Origin: Toxonevra muliebris
Taxonomy: Eukaryota > Arthropoda > Insecta > Diptera > Pallopteridae
Assembly (NCBI GenBank): GCA_963691655.1
Contig: OY829328.1
Span: forward strand, 77,380,400-77,444,399
DNA length: 64,000 nucleotides
Direction of reading: 5' to 3'
Shown here: positions 10,410 to 23,200 of the stretch, one piece after another
Numbering within the stretch: position 1 is the first letter of the stretch
Layout: every line of letters begins with the position of its first letter
The notes under the pieces: model-generated
Databases searched by the model: none
What the model saw: the letters and a program-made list of their open reading frames with translations, nothing else
Told to the model about the DNA's origin: nothing
Made by a program: the position numbers and the translations under genes

Positions 10410-11469
10410 CAGCGATGCCAACTTGCGGGGAATTCCCCGATTTGCGGGTAATTTTGTATAGTACGGGGAATCGGGGAATGAGCTGTTTTTAGCGGGGAAT
10501 TCGAAACCGCTCAGCTTTTAGTTATTAAAGTCAGTAGAGTATTTTTAGTCAAATTTTATGTAATGGAAATCGTTTAACTTTTGCAATATTTCATATTTTA
10601 AGTCTTAAAACCTTCATCTTTTCTTAAGTGGGCCCTGTACTTTCTTGGTTTGAAGCAATTGGTTTTTAAAAAAGTGTGTAATTTGAAAGTCTTTCATTTC
10701 AAAAGTATTTTGTAAAAATTTCAGAGAGAAACTCAGAGTACTTTCGTAGATATAGACAATTATAATGCCGAGTGCTAGTCAGGCAAAACAGTTGCCTTTC
10801 CTTTCGGCCTTTCAGAAAAGCTTAGCTATGCCTTGGTCCAGCAGCTTAATCTTAATCCTTGCTGACTAATCTGTAAACTTACAAACTACGGTCAGCCATC
10901 ATAAAGAAGATGAAGTATATTTTAAATGTTGAAAACTTTGAACCCGTTTTTCTCAAAACAAGATTTTTGCCATTTTTTATTTGAGCCAAAAGAAAGTTCA
11001 TGTGTTTTCTTTTGAGAACTTTGATGTGCAAAAGTCGGCTGAGGCTTGTTTATCTATCAAAATCAACATCTAGTACTCGAAACACCCCATCTCGTTCAAA
11101 TTTGGTGTGGTAACTACTACACAATGTGACTAAACTTTGTGCAAGTTTGAGCCCGATAGATTTTAAGAGTGGGTTCCCTTAAGATGAAATCACTCATGTG
11201 TCAAAAGAACTCCGAAGTCAGAATATTTCTATTAACCTACCAGTCCTATAAAAAATGGTGAAGTTTTGGACCGAGATAGTGCAGGGACGCTCACCGAGAT
11301 CAATTTTAAGCCAATGTAAAGGTATTTTTCGTTTTATAAAATGTTTATATGGAAAGTGCGTATCGTGCTGTTGTAATATAAAATTATACCGGAGCGGGGA
11401 ATTTGATCAAAAATCGGGGAATTTCTCGAGGGCTATCAGGGAGACAGAAAAAATGAGTTGGCATCCCTG
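10410..11469. mobile_element. Non-autonomous hAT element with perfect 8-bp duplication (copy 1)
   Basis: TIRs are CAGCGATGCCAACT and (inverse) CAGGGATGCCAACT. The exact 8-bp duplication GTATGGAC occupies 10402-10409 and 11470-11477. Subterminal regions are rich in GGGGAAT and CCCCGAT motifs on both sides, plausible transposase-binding repeats. The 1060-bp element has no transposase frame. A partly deleted second copy is at 45550-46401. Confidence 0.85.
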
Positions 11470-11477
11470 GTATGGAC

Positions 11478-12579
11478 CACACCACATACGATTTCATATA
11501 TTTTATAGTAGTTGTAATTCGCTCTCACCTACACAACGTTCTCTCTAGCGTTGAGACATTCCTAGCGGAACCAAGAAGAAGGTTTTGGAGATAATCCATG
11601 AATGTTCTAAGTTTTTAGATTGCTTCAGATCGTTATGTTTTTGGTTTTGAAAGCCTAATTTGTAGAGCTTAGATAAAAAAATGTCAAAATTTTCTCGGAG
11701 CAGAAATCTTTAGGCTCAATACCACTCTGGGATCGATCTATGTAAGGGCTTAAAAGGAGCTGGTATTGTCAAATTTTACTTTCAGTTTCTCAGACTCTGT
11801 CGTGTCGTATTTAAAGATAAACTCTAGGTTTTTCAAAAAGTATAGGTTTTTCAAATAGTAGATTTACAATTTATAGACTTGCAGTCCCACACAACAAGAC
11901 AGAGTTGTTGAATGCAAAAAGTATGGGAAAGTCCATAAAAACGATCTTTATGCAAAAGAAAATATTGATCAGGTCCGTTTTTTTAAATATAAAAAGAAAA
12001 TTTATAATCACGGCAAAGAGGGTATTAGGAACGCTATAAGATTTATGTTAGGTTACTCTGTTCTGTGTGGAATCTTTTTAATTGTTCAACAGATTCTTTA
12101 CGTTTTTCTATGATTTACTAAGACAAAAAAAAAAAAAAAAGAAAAACATTATTGTATTGTGCAATGATATCATCAATATTTTAATCTAAATTTGACTAAC
12201 TCAAAAAAATTCCTACTTATATAATTATTAAGAAATTCTAAACAAATATAAATAGTTCAAGAGATTTATTACTTTACGTAGACATTGTAGTCAAATACAG
12301 AAAAAAGAAAGAATATTACAAAATGTGTTAATTAATTGTAAATATTGATGCAATAATTAAAATTTTACATTGATAATGTCTACATAGTTAGAAAAAGTGT
12401 GTTAAAGAACAAAGAGAAGTAAATTTCGTTAGGGTTATAAAATAAATTATTGAATTTACATTTTAAAGTTTGCATGTGCTCTAAAATAAATAATCATTAA
12501 AATTTCAATGGGTTTGGACTTGCAAAAGTGAAAAATCATACATTGTCCATTGTCTATTGCCCTTGCATGGTAAAAACGA
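11478..12579. other. AT-rich stretch without recognisable genes
   Basis: No coding frame, TIR pair or RNA gene was recognised. A 17-base A run lies near 12127. Confidence 0.6.
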
Positions 12580-13920
12580 ATTTAAAATCAAAAAAAAGTA
12601 GGTTTAAAAATCAGTCCAAAAATCGAACCAAAAATCAAATTCAAAATTTTACCAATAGCAGACCAAAAATCAGAAAACGCACTTGACAAAAAACTAAATT
12701 CGAAACCATACCAAAATCAGACAAAACACCAGATTTAAATTCGGTCAAAAAACTAGGCTAAAAATCAAATGAAAACCTGATAAAAAATGAGATCGAAATC
12801 AGACTAAAATCGAACTAAAACTCAGTCTATATATCAGACCAAAAATCGAACCAAAATCAAGAATAAAATTAAGAGCTATAACCAGACCAAAAATCAGACA
12901 AGGCACCAGATAAAAAACTAACCCAAAAATCGGACCCAAATCAGACGAAACACCAGATTTAAAATCGAACAAAAACTAGTGTAAAAATCAGACGAAAACT
13001 AGATTTAAAATTGGACTAAAAATCACACCACATCGAACCAAAAACCAGATCAAAATTTTTACTTATAACCAGACCATAATTCAGATAAAGCAATAGAGAA
13101 AAAACTAAACCAGAAATCGGACCAAAACTAGACAGAAAACCAGATTTAAATTCGATCAAAAACTAGGCTAAAAATCAAATGAAAACCTGATAAAAAATGA
13201 GATCGAAATCAGACTAAAATCGAACTTAAACTCAGTCTATATATCAGACCAAAAATCGAACCAAAATCAAGATTAAAATTAGGAGCTATAACCAGACCAA
13301 AAATCAGACAAGGCACCAGATAAAAAACTAAACCAAAAATTGGACCCATATCAGACGAAACACCAGATTTAAAATCGAACAAAAACTAGTGTAAAAATCA
13401 GACGAAAACTAGATTAAAAATTGGACTAAAAATCACACCACATCGAACCAAAAACCAGATCAAAAATTTTACTTATAACCAGACTATTAATCAGATAAGC
13501 AATAGAGAAAAAACTAAACCAGAAATCGGACCAAAACTAGACAAAAACCAGATCAAAAAATAAGGGGAAAACCCTGATAAAAAATCAGATTAAAAACCGA
13601 ACTAAAAATCAGACTAAAACTCAGGCCAAAAATCGAACTAAAATCCCGATCAAAATACAGATAAAAAATTAGAACAAAATCAGACCCAGATTCTAGTTCA
13701 AACTCAGATCAAAATTTTAACAAAAATTTGATTAAAAGTGAGACCCAAAACCCAGACTGAAAATCTCACCAAACATCAGAGAAAAAACCAATCAAAAATT
13801 CCCACAGAAAATCTCACAAAATATCAAATTAAAATTCAGACCTCAATAGACTAAAAATCAGATCTAAAACTGCAATAAAAATTAGAGCAAAATTGAAGTA
13901 GTCAAAAATCAGAATAGAAA
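12580..13920 (-). repeat. AAAATCAGACCAAA minisatellite with a 410-bp higher-order duplication
   Basis: This is the same motif family as the arrays at 0.7-2.3 and 30.4-32.0 kb, in the opposite orientation. Within it, blocks beginning near 12735 and 13145 repeat almost exactly (for example AACTAGGCTAAAAATCAAAT at 12751 and 13161), giving a 410-bp period. No CAGTGGCGG ends were found, so any parent element has lost its termini. Confidence 0.85.
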
Positions 13921-14039
13921 TCATTCATTATATTAATGAAAGTCGTTGATGAGGAATGTCGAACTGATAGAATATAGAACTTGTTAAACCTTTACCAGTT
14001 GGTTGGAAATGGTGCAGCTAATACAAAATTTCAATCATG

Positions 14040-14300
14040 CATTTTCTATGCCGAAGGTTAACACAGCTGGAACTGGCAATCATTTCAAAATCAACAATGT
14101 TGGGGAGTCAACTGCAATCAGGCTAGCTATATTCATGCTGAGATGCATGATATCACTGTACAGTTGTGGTTAAACAAAAAATGGAGATGGAATTATATTT
14201 TCATCTGTTCGGATAGCTGGTCGGGTATTAAAGCCTCTTTGGCTGACCATTACCGCGAAAGACAAGAAAGAGCTAATTGCTGAGGTATCAGAGAATTGAT
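14040..14300 (+). pseudogene. RNase H-domain relic of a non-LTR retrotransposon
   Basis: The plus strand reads YIHAEMHDITVQLW and then FICSDSWSGIKAS. This matches the RNase H blocks seen intact in the element at 20287-23925 (QAEIHAI and SDSQAAIRAL), with the glutamate and aspartate in the expected order. Flanking blocks are frameshifted and no RT or endonuclease motif is nearby. It is therefore a short decayed fragment, probably of the LOA/I group. Confidence 0.6.
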
Positions 14301-14766
14301 GCATGTTTAGTTTAGAAAATAATAGCACTGTTGTGCATTTCATTTGGGATTATCTTGCTTTTTGTCTGAAGACGTTTCTGTTCTTAGTCTAACATTTTTT
14401 GGGGGAAAAATCAGGGTTATGCATCGGGTAAATTTCAATCTACACCCAGAAAAATACCCATCTCTAAAACAAAGAAAAAGTTTCCTCAATTTGAATACAC
14501 GAAAATTTTTCTCACTTGAGTAAATTGTCCTTCAAATGCATAAAAATGTGCTCTTTTCATGCCCAAGAACTCAAAAAAGGTGGCATCATTGAATTTACAT
14601 ATTTTTTTTGCATTGAAAATGTAAGAAAGAGACGAATAGTTATACCAAAAATGTGCTGCATACATAATTTTGGTATATAGAGAAAAAATTAGCTTTACTC
14701 TTTTGACCTTAGCAGACAATCGCGTACGTTTTGCTTTTCTTTAGAATTTTTTAGTTGGCGTGTCTA
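14301..14766. other. Stretch without recognisable genes
   Basis: A 77-codon minus-strand frame at 14486-14719 has no family motif and is not called. Nothing else is seen. Confidence 0.5.
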
Positions 14767-15697
14767 GTGTTGTTCCGATACCGGCATGTACTCGATACCA
14801 GTACTCATTAAAAGTATCGATGCTAACAAAGTATCGGAGACAAGTACTCGATACTTACTCGTATCGTACTCATTCGAATTTATTATGTGAATAATACAGA
14901 GCGTATCCATACATAGAGTACATATAACACTGTAAGACAAGGCACTGTGAGGCGTGATCCAAGCCACAAATAAAGGTAGACTTAACGCTCGCGTTTTCTG
15001 CAAGACTGGAAAAAGTTAAAAAATGTTTGAACAAATCGCGTTTAAAGTTTTTAATGAACTCCTCTCCATAAAATGCAATATATACACTTACTTTTCTCAC
15101 GAGAAGAATTCATAAAATACCGTTATGATTTTTTTTTTACCTACTTAGCTCCAAATTTTTATGAGTCTTGCAGAAATTATATAGAGTGGTATATAGTGAT
15201 CAATAAACGCAGAGTTTGAGAGTATGAATAAATCCTCAACCGCTTTCGAGATATGGCCAATACAAAAAATAATAGAATTAAAAAAAAAAAACGACAGAAA
15301 TCGCCTGAATCTTTAAAACTTCATGTGCTCATTAAAAAATTTAAACTTTGGTACCAGCATCATTATTTTACAGAGTAATACAGAATTTCACTTGAAAAAA
15401 GAGCAAAACGGGCAAACTGAAGTAATACCGCCAACTGGAAACTGTCAAAATGTGTGGGAAACGTGTGGGAAAAAGGCGGTGGCACCGATTTTGGCGGTTT
15501 CCAGAAAAAAGTTTCCTCGTCTAAAAGCAGACGATGGAGTAATTTCTTGAAAATGTGTTGTAGAAGCGAACAGCGAGTAAATACTGGTACAATGTACTCG
15601 ATACCCACCTGAGTACTTGCATCAAAGCATCGAGTACAAAAAGTACTCAGTACTCGAAAAAAGTATCGAGTATTTACTCGTAGTTACTAGCACTAGT
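14767..15697. mobile_element. Non-autonomous element rich in GAGTACTCGATAC repeats, hAT-like
   Basis: Both ends are dominated by copies of AGTACTCGATAC in opposite orientations, and CGTGTCTA occurs on both sides (14759-14766 and 15698-15705) as an 8-bp duplication. The terminal inverse match is short and imperfect (GTGTTGTT against CTAGTGCTAGT). The 931-bp interior encodes no transposase. The related right end GTATCAAGTATTTACTTCTA occurs at 46525-46615. Confidence 0.6.
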
Positions 15698-15939
15698 CGT
15701 GTCTATTCTAAGCAAAAAATTTGTGTTGGATTTTGTACAAATAAAAATTTAAAAGAAAAATATGTTTGAAAAAAAATTAATTCAATAAATTGCAGTTTAC
15801 AATTTTTAACGAAGATTCGCAATAAGTGAAGAAAGTGAGCAATGTATCCAAAGATTACGATATTTGTTATTTTTAGTTGTATTTAAACGAATGAGAAAAA
15901 TTGTATTGAACTATATACATAGACAAATTTGAAGCTTAA

Positions 15940-16490
15940 TGGAATAAACACAATCAAAGCAGCCGGCCTCAGCTTCAACAACAAACACACAGAATTTTAT
16001 GAATTTGTATGGGAACAAATTTCTGAGGCTAGCTGCCGCCTCAACGACGCTACACTAGATTCTATTCTAATTTTCTCAACTTCACAATATTTTCTCTTTT
16101 GTGAGAGGGGAAACATTGCCATATTTTTCAAAAAACGGCAAGTGCTGCCAAGTTTTAGTACGAAAATATATGTATTTTTTCGAGTTTCCTTTTAGTTTCT
16201 TCATTCTTTTGATGATTTTTGCACAAATAAACGATGTAAATAATTTTTATTTATACAACAATTTTTTCACATTACAGAATATTGAAGTTTCCTTTTATTT
16301 TTTGATAATTGATAAATTAAATAATAAAAAAAAAAAAACTGAGCTGTTAAAACAATAATCAAATCCAACTGCTTTTGTTTTGTTTTTCTTTTAGATATTC
16401 TTGACGCTAGAGGTTGACGCTCTTATTGTGTTTATTCTCTCAGAAGAAGTAAGCGGTTAGAGGCCGGCTGCTTTGGTTGTGTTTATAGCA
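15940..16490. mobile_element. PIF/Harbinger-like MITE, copy 2, nested in a piggyBac MITE
   Basis: It is homologous throughout to 9778-10312 with the same TIRs (left TGGAATAAACACAATC). TAA flanks it at 15937-15939 and 16491-16493. Removing the element restores TTAACACGTTCAGTGCGG, the left boundary of the piggyBac-like MITE at 16494-16631. This MITE therefore landed inside the TTAA duplication of the other. No transposase is encoded. Confidence 0.8.
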
Positions 16491-16493
16491 TAA

Positions 16494-16631
16494 CACGTTC
16501 AGTGCGGATGGCATCAATTGAGTCCATGCGAGACTTTCACGTCAGCCGGGTGGACTCAATTGATGCCGGCAGCCATGGCAGAATACATTAAACAAAAAAA
16601 TTCAAAATTTTTGGCACCCGCGCTGAAAGTG
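16494..16631. mobile_element. 138-bp piggyBac-like MITE with internal hairpin
   Basis: Ends CACGTTCAGTGCGG and (inverse) CACTTTCAGCGCGG resemble piggyBac-type termini. TTAA follows at 16632-16635, and the left TTAA was split by the PIF MITE. Inside is a perfect 17-bp inverted repeat, GGCATCAATTGAGTCCA (16510-16526) against 16551-16567, giving a stable stem with a 24-nt loop. Confidence 0.75.
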
Positions 16632-16635
16632 TTAA

Positions 16636-18129
16636 ACCAAGTTGGGAGAGTGTCCCACTTGGGGACTTTACGGGCACAACCAAATATCATAAAAACCCTT
16701 CTTATTTCGAGCTATTCACTCTGCATATGGTGCAAAGTTGGTTTTCCGATCCCAACTGTTTTTCTTAGCTCAAGTAGACAGTACTTGTTTTTTTTTTTTT
16801 TAATTTTTTTAATTGTAACGATGACAATTCTCTGCGTTAGCCTAAGTAATAAACATTAAAGTCAATAGACAACAACAATAAAAATATTAACATCTGCTGG
16901 TACGCCTTGCATTTTGAATGCTAAAATTAATACAGCAAACTGCATCGCAAATAATTTCGCTTCAACTGGATTTAGATAAGCAAAAACGATGTCAACAGGA
17001 CAGGTGCGTTCACAGGGTGATATAGTAAATCAGTTAAATGATCGATATTTCATATAAGAAAAATATATTAGCAAATATTTGGGTACAGATCTCAGGTCAT
17101 TAGAAGTTTTTTTGAGGCTTTTACACATTTATTATTGTCAACTTAATCAAAATGTATTTTATAGATATTTCATTAACCTTGTAAGCAAAATTAAAAAATT
17201 TTGTAAATCTCCATACCGATCAGGTTTAAAGAAAAAGAAGAAAAAGAAAAAAACTATACACAAAAAATGGCTTTCACTTTTTCATAAAAATTCCGCAAAT
17301 ATTTTTTTCTCTCTCCCTTCATCACACTCTTTCTTTCTCTCTCGGCAGTTTACTTTTTTTTCCAATTTTTTATTTTCGTTTTTTTTTTTATTTTTGGTTT
17401 TTTGTAAATATTTATGTACAAACATTTACTTACACCACTCTACATATTTAAATATATACATACATATGTATGTAGTATATATGTAGGTATAATAGATGCA
17501 TGTTTTAACGGACAGATATATCTACTTAAAAAATTTATGTGTGTTTTTTAAAGTTTCAATTTCGATTTCAACACTTCGATGATGATCATCATGGACAGCG
17601 ACAACAACATGATCAACAACATAATCAACAACTCGATCATCATTATGATGATCATCAGTTATTTATTATTATTATGTTTTTTTTTTGGTTTTTTGATATT
17701 TTCCTTTCGTATGCTTCATTCTCAAAATCTCATTATGAATGCAGATAAAATGAAGTAAGTAAAAGAGACTAAAAAGAAAAGAAAAGAAAAAAACCGCGAC
17801 AGAGATTGAAAATGTGACGCAAAAATGTTAAGTGAAAAATTTGGCACAAACTATTGTGACATTTTTTTTTTTTTTATTATTATTAATAGGCATTTTTGAA
17901 ATTTTTTTCTTTGTTTTTTGCGCCATGAGCTTTAAAACATTTATTGATTATCTCATGAATTTTTAATCAATTTATGATTTATTTATACTTGCATACCTTT
18001 GTATTTTCTTTCTGAAATGTGTGTGCGCTAAAAACCTAAATTTTGTAATACAATGTAGTACTGATTACATATTAAATCCGACATGTAGCATCACTATATA
18101 TATTTTAGTTCCGATTATTTTTGAAACAT
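16636..18129. other. AT-rich stretch with simple repeats
   Basis: No gene was recognised. GATGATCATCATGG and CAACAAC repeats lie at 17575-17660, and long T runs occur at 16787-16805 and 17858-17875. Confidence 0.6.
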
Positions 18130-19702
18130 TAGCTGCGTTTTATTCGCCACTTGCTTCTTGTTATGTATAACTAGCAGCGATAATTGTATGTGAAAATAAC
18201 AACAAAACCGCAGAGATAACACGTATAATTATAGCTTTTATGCATACTTAACAAGTAGTTTAGCTACTTCAAATTCTATTGTGAACTGCCAGTTGTCAAA
18301 AAAGGAGCAGGACAGTTTGCAAAAAACCTAAAAACGAGCAGATTTGAAATGGCTACCAATGAAATTGTGTAATTGTAATTGTGACTAACTTCATATCTAT
18401 CATACGCGCCATTTTTTTTTGACATTGACAGAATAGCTGTCTCTCGAAGAGCGCCAAAAATACTATAAGAATTGATCTGTCAAATAATTTTCATAATTTT
18501 GTTTTACTATAGCTGAAAATGTCGAATTTCATGCCAACAAAACAACATTTGCGGGAAGTTTTAATTTGCTTCTTCCATTTAAAGACAAACCGCAACTGAA
18601 GCACATCGTTTACTCACTGAAGCTTATCCTGACTGTGCTATAGACGTTAGAATGTGTCAGGTGTGGTATGCCCGTTTCAAAAGTGGTGATTTTGATGTTG
18701 AAGACAGGGAACGTTCAGGCGGCCCGAAAAAGTTCGAAGATGAAGAACTGAAGGCATTACTCGAAGAAGATTCATGTCAAACGCAACAAGAACTTGCAGA
18801 ATCTTTGGGAGTTGATCAATCAACCATTTCTAAACGATTAAAAGCATTGGGAATGATTCAAAAGCAAGGAAATTGGGTTCCGTACGAATTGAAGCCGAGA
18901 GACTTCGAACGACGATTTTTCACATGTGAACTGCTGATTGAACGACAGAAAAGAAAGGGTTTTCTGCATCGTATTGTGACTGGCGATGAAAAGTGGATAC
19001 GTTACGATAACCCAAAGCGTAAAAAATCATGAGGACGGGCGGACATGCATCAACATCAACGGCAAAGCCGAACATCCATGGATCCAAGCTCATGCTGTGT
19101 ATTTGGTGGTATATGAAAGGTGTCGTGTATTATGAGCTGTTGAAATCGAATCAAACGATCACTGGCGACCGCTACCGACTACAATTGAGGCCAGAATATG
19201 AGAATAGACACGACGAAGTTATTCTTCAGCACGAAAATGCTCGGCCGCATGTTGCAAGGCAAGTAAAAACATACTTGGAAACGCTGAAATGGGAAGTGCT
19301 ACCCCAGCCGCCGTATTCTCTAGACATTGCTCCTTCCGATTACCACTTGTTCCGATCGATGACACATGGCCTGGCTGAACAGCATTTCCGTTCTTTCGAA
19401 GAACTCAAAAAATGGGTCAATTCGTGGATAGCCTCAAAAGATGAGGAGTTCTTTCGACGCGGAATCGGTATGCTACCAGAAAGATTGGAAAAGGTTGTGG
19501 CTAACGATGGACAATACTGTAAAGAATAAATTTATAGTCACTTTTTCACAATAAATGTCCAAATTACGAAAAAAAAAAATTACGAGTTTATGCATTCATA
19601 CTCCCAGTTTCATTGTGAATAACAATATAACGAAGAAGAGACATAACAACTTGGTCGTTTTATTCGCACATGGTAAACTAGCTGGCGAATAAAGCACAGC
19701 TA
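18130..19702. mobile_element. TIR-bounded unit enclosing the mariner relic
   Basis: TAGCTGCGTTTTATTCGCCA (18130-18149) is matched by its inverse at 19683-19702 with two mismatches. TA at each extreme would fit a Tc1/mariner target duplication. The mariner coding remnant at 18519-19529 lies inside. These may be its own long TIRs, or the termini of an older element into which it inserted; I cannot decide. Confidence 0.55.
18519..19529 (+). pseudogene. mariner (D,D34D) transposase, inactivated
   Basis: From ATG at 18519 the frame begins MSNFMPTKQHLREVL, then shifts near 18588. It continues with HTH blocks (CQVWYARFKSGDF) and first catalytic GDEKW to about 19030. A 1-bp loss there moves the rest (WWYMKGVVYYELLK, ILQHENARPHVA, APSDYHLF) to another frame ending at 19529. 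Family members are about 345 aa in one frame. The second catalytic position, normally Asp in HDNARPH, is Glu here, and about 12 codons are missing after RYRLQL. The gap from that residue to the Asp of APSDYHLF is 34, confirming mariner. Two frameshifts, one deletion and a lost catalytic Asp make it clearly dead. Confidence 0.9.
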
Positions 19703-19955
19703 TTGTAACCGAAAAACAGCAGCAGCGCAGCACTACAAAATCGGCTAATATATTACAGTGTACTTCAATGTACGTTACTTTTTATTCAAAAAATATTGAA
19801 GCTCCAACCAGTGTTGATATTTGAAATATTTTAAAAGTACCTAAATTATGTGAAAATTTAAACTTTTTTAATCCGATTGTACCTAAAAAAGAATGATATA
19901 ATTTTCAAGTATACCAAAACTTCTGAATTTCCAATTTTAATGATGAAAGAGCTAA

Positions 19956-20246
19956 TATTCGACTTACCCAGGGGGATCAATATCCTTGAAAAAAGTATCA
20001 CGTGCCACGGAAGAGGACACCTCGAATCCCGAGCCAGAAGCAGTCAGCAATGACGAGCCGAAAGCAACGGAAAGAGTGCACTCAGCCGTGGTCGAGGTGG
20101 AGGTCGATACTCTACCAACATCAGCCGCGAGCGAAATGGAAGGCATAGTACTCCCATCTTCGACCGCGACTGAAGTTGAGGGAATCGACCTCTCCCTTCT
20201 CAATATGGACTGCCCCATAGATGAGGAGGAAGAAGGATGTTGTTGA
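19956..20246 (+). pseudogene. ORF1 C-terminal fragment of the non-LTR element
   Basis: An open frame of about 96 codons, interrupted upstream by TAA at 19953, ends at the TGA before ORF2. The peptide is acidic and Glu/Val/Thr-rich (EPEAVSNDEPKATE, then CPIDEEEEGCC). It has no zinc knuckle or RRM, so only the tail of the nucleic-acid-binding ORF1 protein remains. There is no in-frame ATG in the first half; the open frame at 19986 starts with TTG. Loss of the N-terminus implies 5' truncation during reverse transcription. Confidence 0.6.
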
Positions 20247-20286
20247 GTGGCAGTAGTAGGGGCAAAAGCCCCGCTAAGTAAGCGCT

Positions 20287-23200
20287 ATGAGCAGTGGAAC
20301 AGGCATCAAATGTGCCCAGGTTAACGTCCACCACGCAAGAGCCGCCTCGGCGGTGATTGCAAGGACATTTTCAAAATTTAACCTGGGCCTGATACTGATC
20401 CAAGAACCCTGGCACTACCAAGGTGCAATCAGAGGAATGGCCTGTAAAAACGGCAAGGTAATTTGGGATAACAGGCAGGATAATCCAAGGGCCTGTATTC
20501 TAATTAGAAACAACATTAATTATGTTTGTCTTACAGAATTCATGACGCGGGACTTAGTTCCAATTCAAGCCCACCTTAACATCGAGGGCAGCAAACGCGC
20601 CATAGTAGTGGCATCGGCATATTTTCCGGGTGAGGAGTCGTCACCACCGCCGCCAGAAGTGAGGCAACTGGTGGATTATTGCAACAGGCACAGACTGCCG
20701 CTTCTCCTCGGATGCGATGCGAACGCTCACAGTACCATATGGGGCAGCACAAACGACAACAGCAGAGGTGAGTACCTTTTAGAATTTATCTTATCCGCTA
20801 ATCTAGAAATATTAAACGTAGGGAATGAACCTACGTTTGTTACTAGAGTTAGGAAAGAAGTATTAGACATAACAGTATGCAGTCCAAATATTGTAGGACT
20901 AGTCAAGAACTGGAGGGTATCCAAAGAGGACTCACTCTCTGATCATAAAATCATAGAGTTCCTCCTAGAGGGCACAAGTACCGAAATACCGTCCTTTAGA
21001 AATCCCAGGAAAACAAACTGGACAGAATACATAGAAGTACTTAAGTGTAATTTAGAAGGTATTAAATCGTGCAAGGTGATAAAAAATCATCATGAGCTCG
21101 AATATTCCGTAAATGAACTTAACGAAGCAATACTAGATGCTTTCGAGGGCAGCTGCCCTGAAAAAGCGGAAAGTCTAGGAAAGGACGCCATATGGTGGAA
21201 TAGTACCCTAAGTGACATTAGAACCGAAGTACGTAGGCTCCATAATGGAGCAAAACGGAGCGGACAATGGCAAGCATATAGGGATAAACTAACAGAATAC
21301 AATAAAGAAATTAGGAAGGCTAAAAGAACTAGCTTTAGGAACTTCTGCGACAATATCTCATCTCTACCTGCTGCATCAAGGATATATAAAACCTTTGCAA
21401 AAGCAGGGCAGGACATGAGAATGGCGCTGAAGAAATCAGATGGCAGCTTCACCTGTAATGAAAAGGAACGAGCAGAATTGCTACTAGCAACACACTTCCC
21501 TGGAAGTGTCGGGCTAGATAGCAGGAATTCAGAGGAGCAGCCTAGAAGAATAAACAGAGTAAACAGGAAGGTAGCAGCAGAAATATGCTCTGCGCCTAGA
21601 TTGGAATGGGCGTTAAACACTTTTCAACCATTTAAATCACCTGGTCTTGACGGCATATTTCCTGCTCTATTACAGAAGGGCATAAAGGAAATATTGCCAT
21701 TCCTTATTAATATAGGGAGAAGTAGCCTCGCTTTTGGGTACATACCAACAGCTTGGCGAAGGGCAAAGGTGGTATTTATACCAAAAGTGGGCAAAAAAGA
21801 TACCACCAACCCTAAGTCCTTCAGACCCATAAGCTTAACATCGTTTATGTTGAAAACACTTGAAAAGGTGGTTGACAACTTTATACGATGTAAAATCTTA
21901 GACACAAATCCATTGCACCCCAATCAGCATGCATATAGAGCAGGCAGGTCTACCGAGACAGCTCTGCATGACTTAGTGGGGAAGATTCAAGGGGCACTAG
22001 ATGTGAAAGAAGTAGCAGTATGTGCTTTCCTGGATGTAGAAGGAGCTTTCGACAACACCTCGCACGAGGCTGTCAATAACTCTCTAAGGCGAAGAGGAGT
22101 AGATAACACAACATCTAGATGGATGTCAGAAATGCTCTCCTCTAGAACAGCTGAGATGGAAACAGGGCTAGGTACCATATCAGTCAGCACAACCAGAGGA
22201 TGTCCACAGGGAGGAGTATTATCACCTCTAATGTGGAGCCTGGTAGTAGATGAACTTTTAATGAAACTCTCAGAGGCAGGCATAGACTGTCAAGGGTATG
22301 CGGACGATATAGTCCTCGTAGCCAGAGGGAAATTTGAAGAAACTCTCTGTGACATTATACAAAGAGGGCTAGGTATTACTAGGAGATGGTGCAGGTCGGT
22401 AGGGCTAAATATTAACCCTGCAAAGACCACTATAGTTCCATTTACCAGGAAAAGATCGCTCCCGCGCTGGAAACCGATATCACTAGCTGGGGAGATTATT
22501 GAACAAAAGCAAGAGGTAAAGTATCTGGGCTTAGTATTAGATAGTAAACTCACATGGAAAGCGCATGTTGAAACAGTGACAAGTAAAGCCACTCGCGCTC
22601 TAATGGTATGCAGAAGGCTAGCAGGGAAAACTTGGGGATGTAAACCAAGTATACTGCGCTGGATGTACACAATGATGGTAAGGCCAATCATTACATATGG
22701 AGCAATAGCGTGGGCAAGGAGAACTCAACTAAAAACAGCAAAAGCTAAATTGGGGAAAGTTCAAAGGTTGGCATGTATCTGTATAACAGGAGCAATGAGA
22801 ACATGTCCGACTGCTGCACTAGAGGTACTATTGGAGCTCACTCCATTACACCTCGTGATAGAGAATGCCTCCAAGGCAGCAATCGTAAGAGGAACAAGAA
22901 ATAAAAGGTTGACGAGGAGATCTATAGGGCTTGGAGACCGAGATAACCCGGCGAAAGACAACTATCTCTTGGACTGTCCCCAGGACAGAATGGACAAACA
23001 GTATAGTTTTGAGAAACACTTCGTTGCAAAACTTAGTAGCAAGAACGAATGGGAGGGTGTAGAGTATAACTACACACTCAAAGAACACACGATTAAGTGG
23101 TATACAGATGGGTCACGTACCGAGGATGGAACTGGGGCAGGAGTATTTGGGCCAAGAATCAAACACTCTGAGCCGATGGGGAAGTATCCTAGCATCTTCC

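Noticed and set aside
12580..13920. CRISPR array
   Set aside because: Units are contiguous, degenerate and lack constant repeats alternating with unique spacers; no cas genes, and the DNA is eukaryotic.
14486..14719. 77-codon minus-strand frame with balanced composition
   Set aside because: No family motif, no homologous copy in the window and no promoter or splice context.
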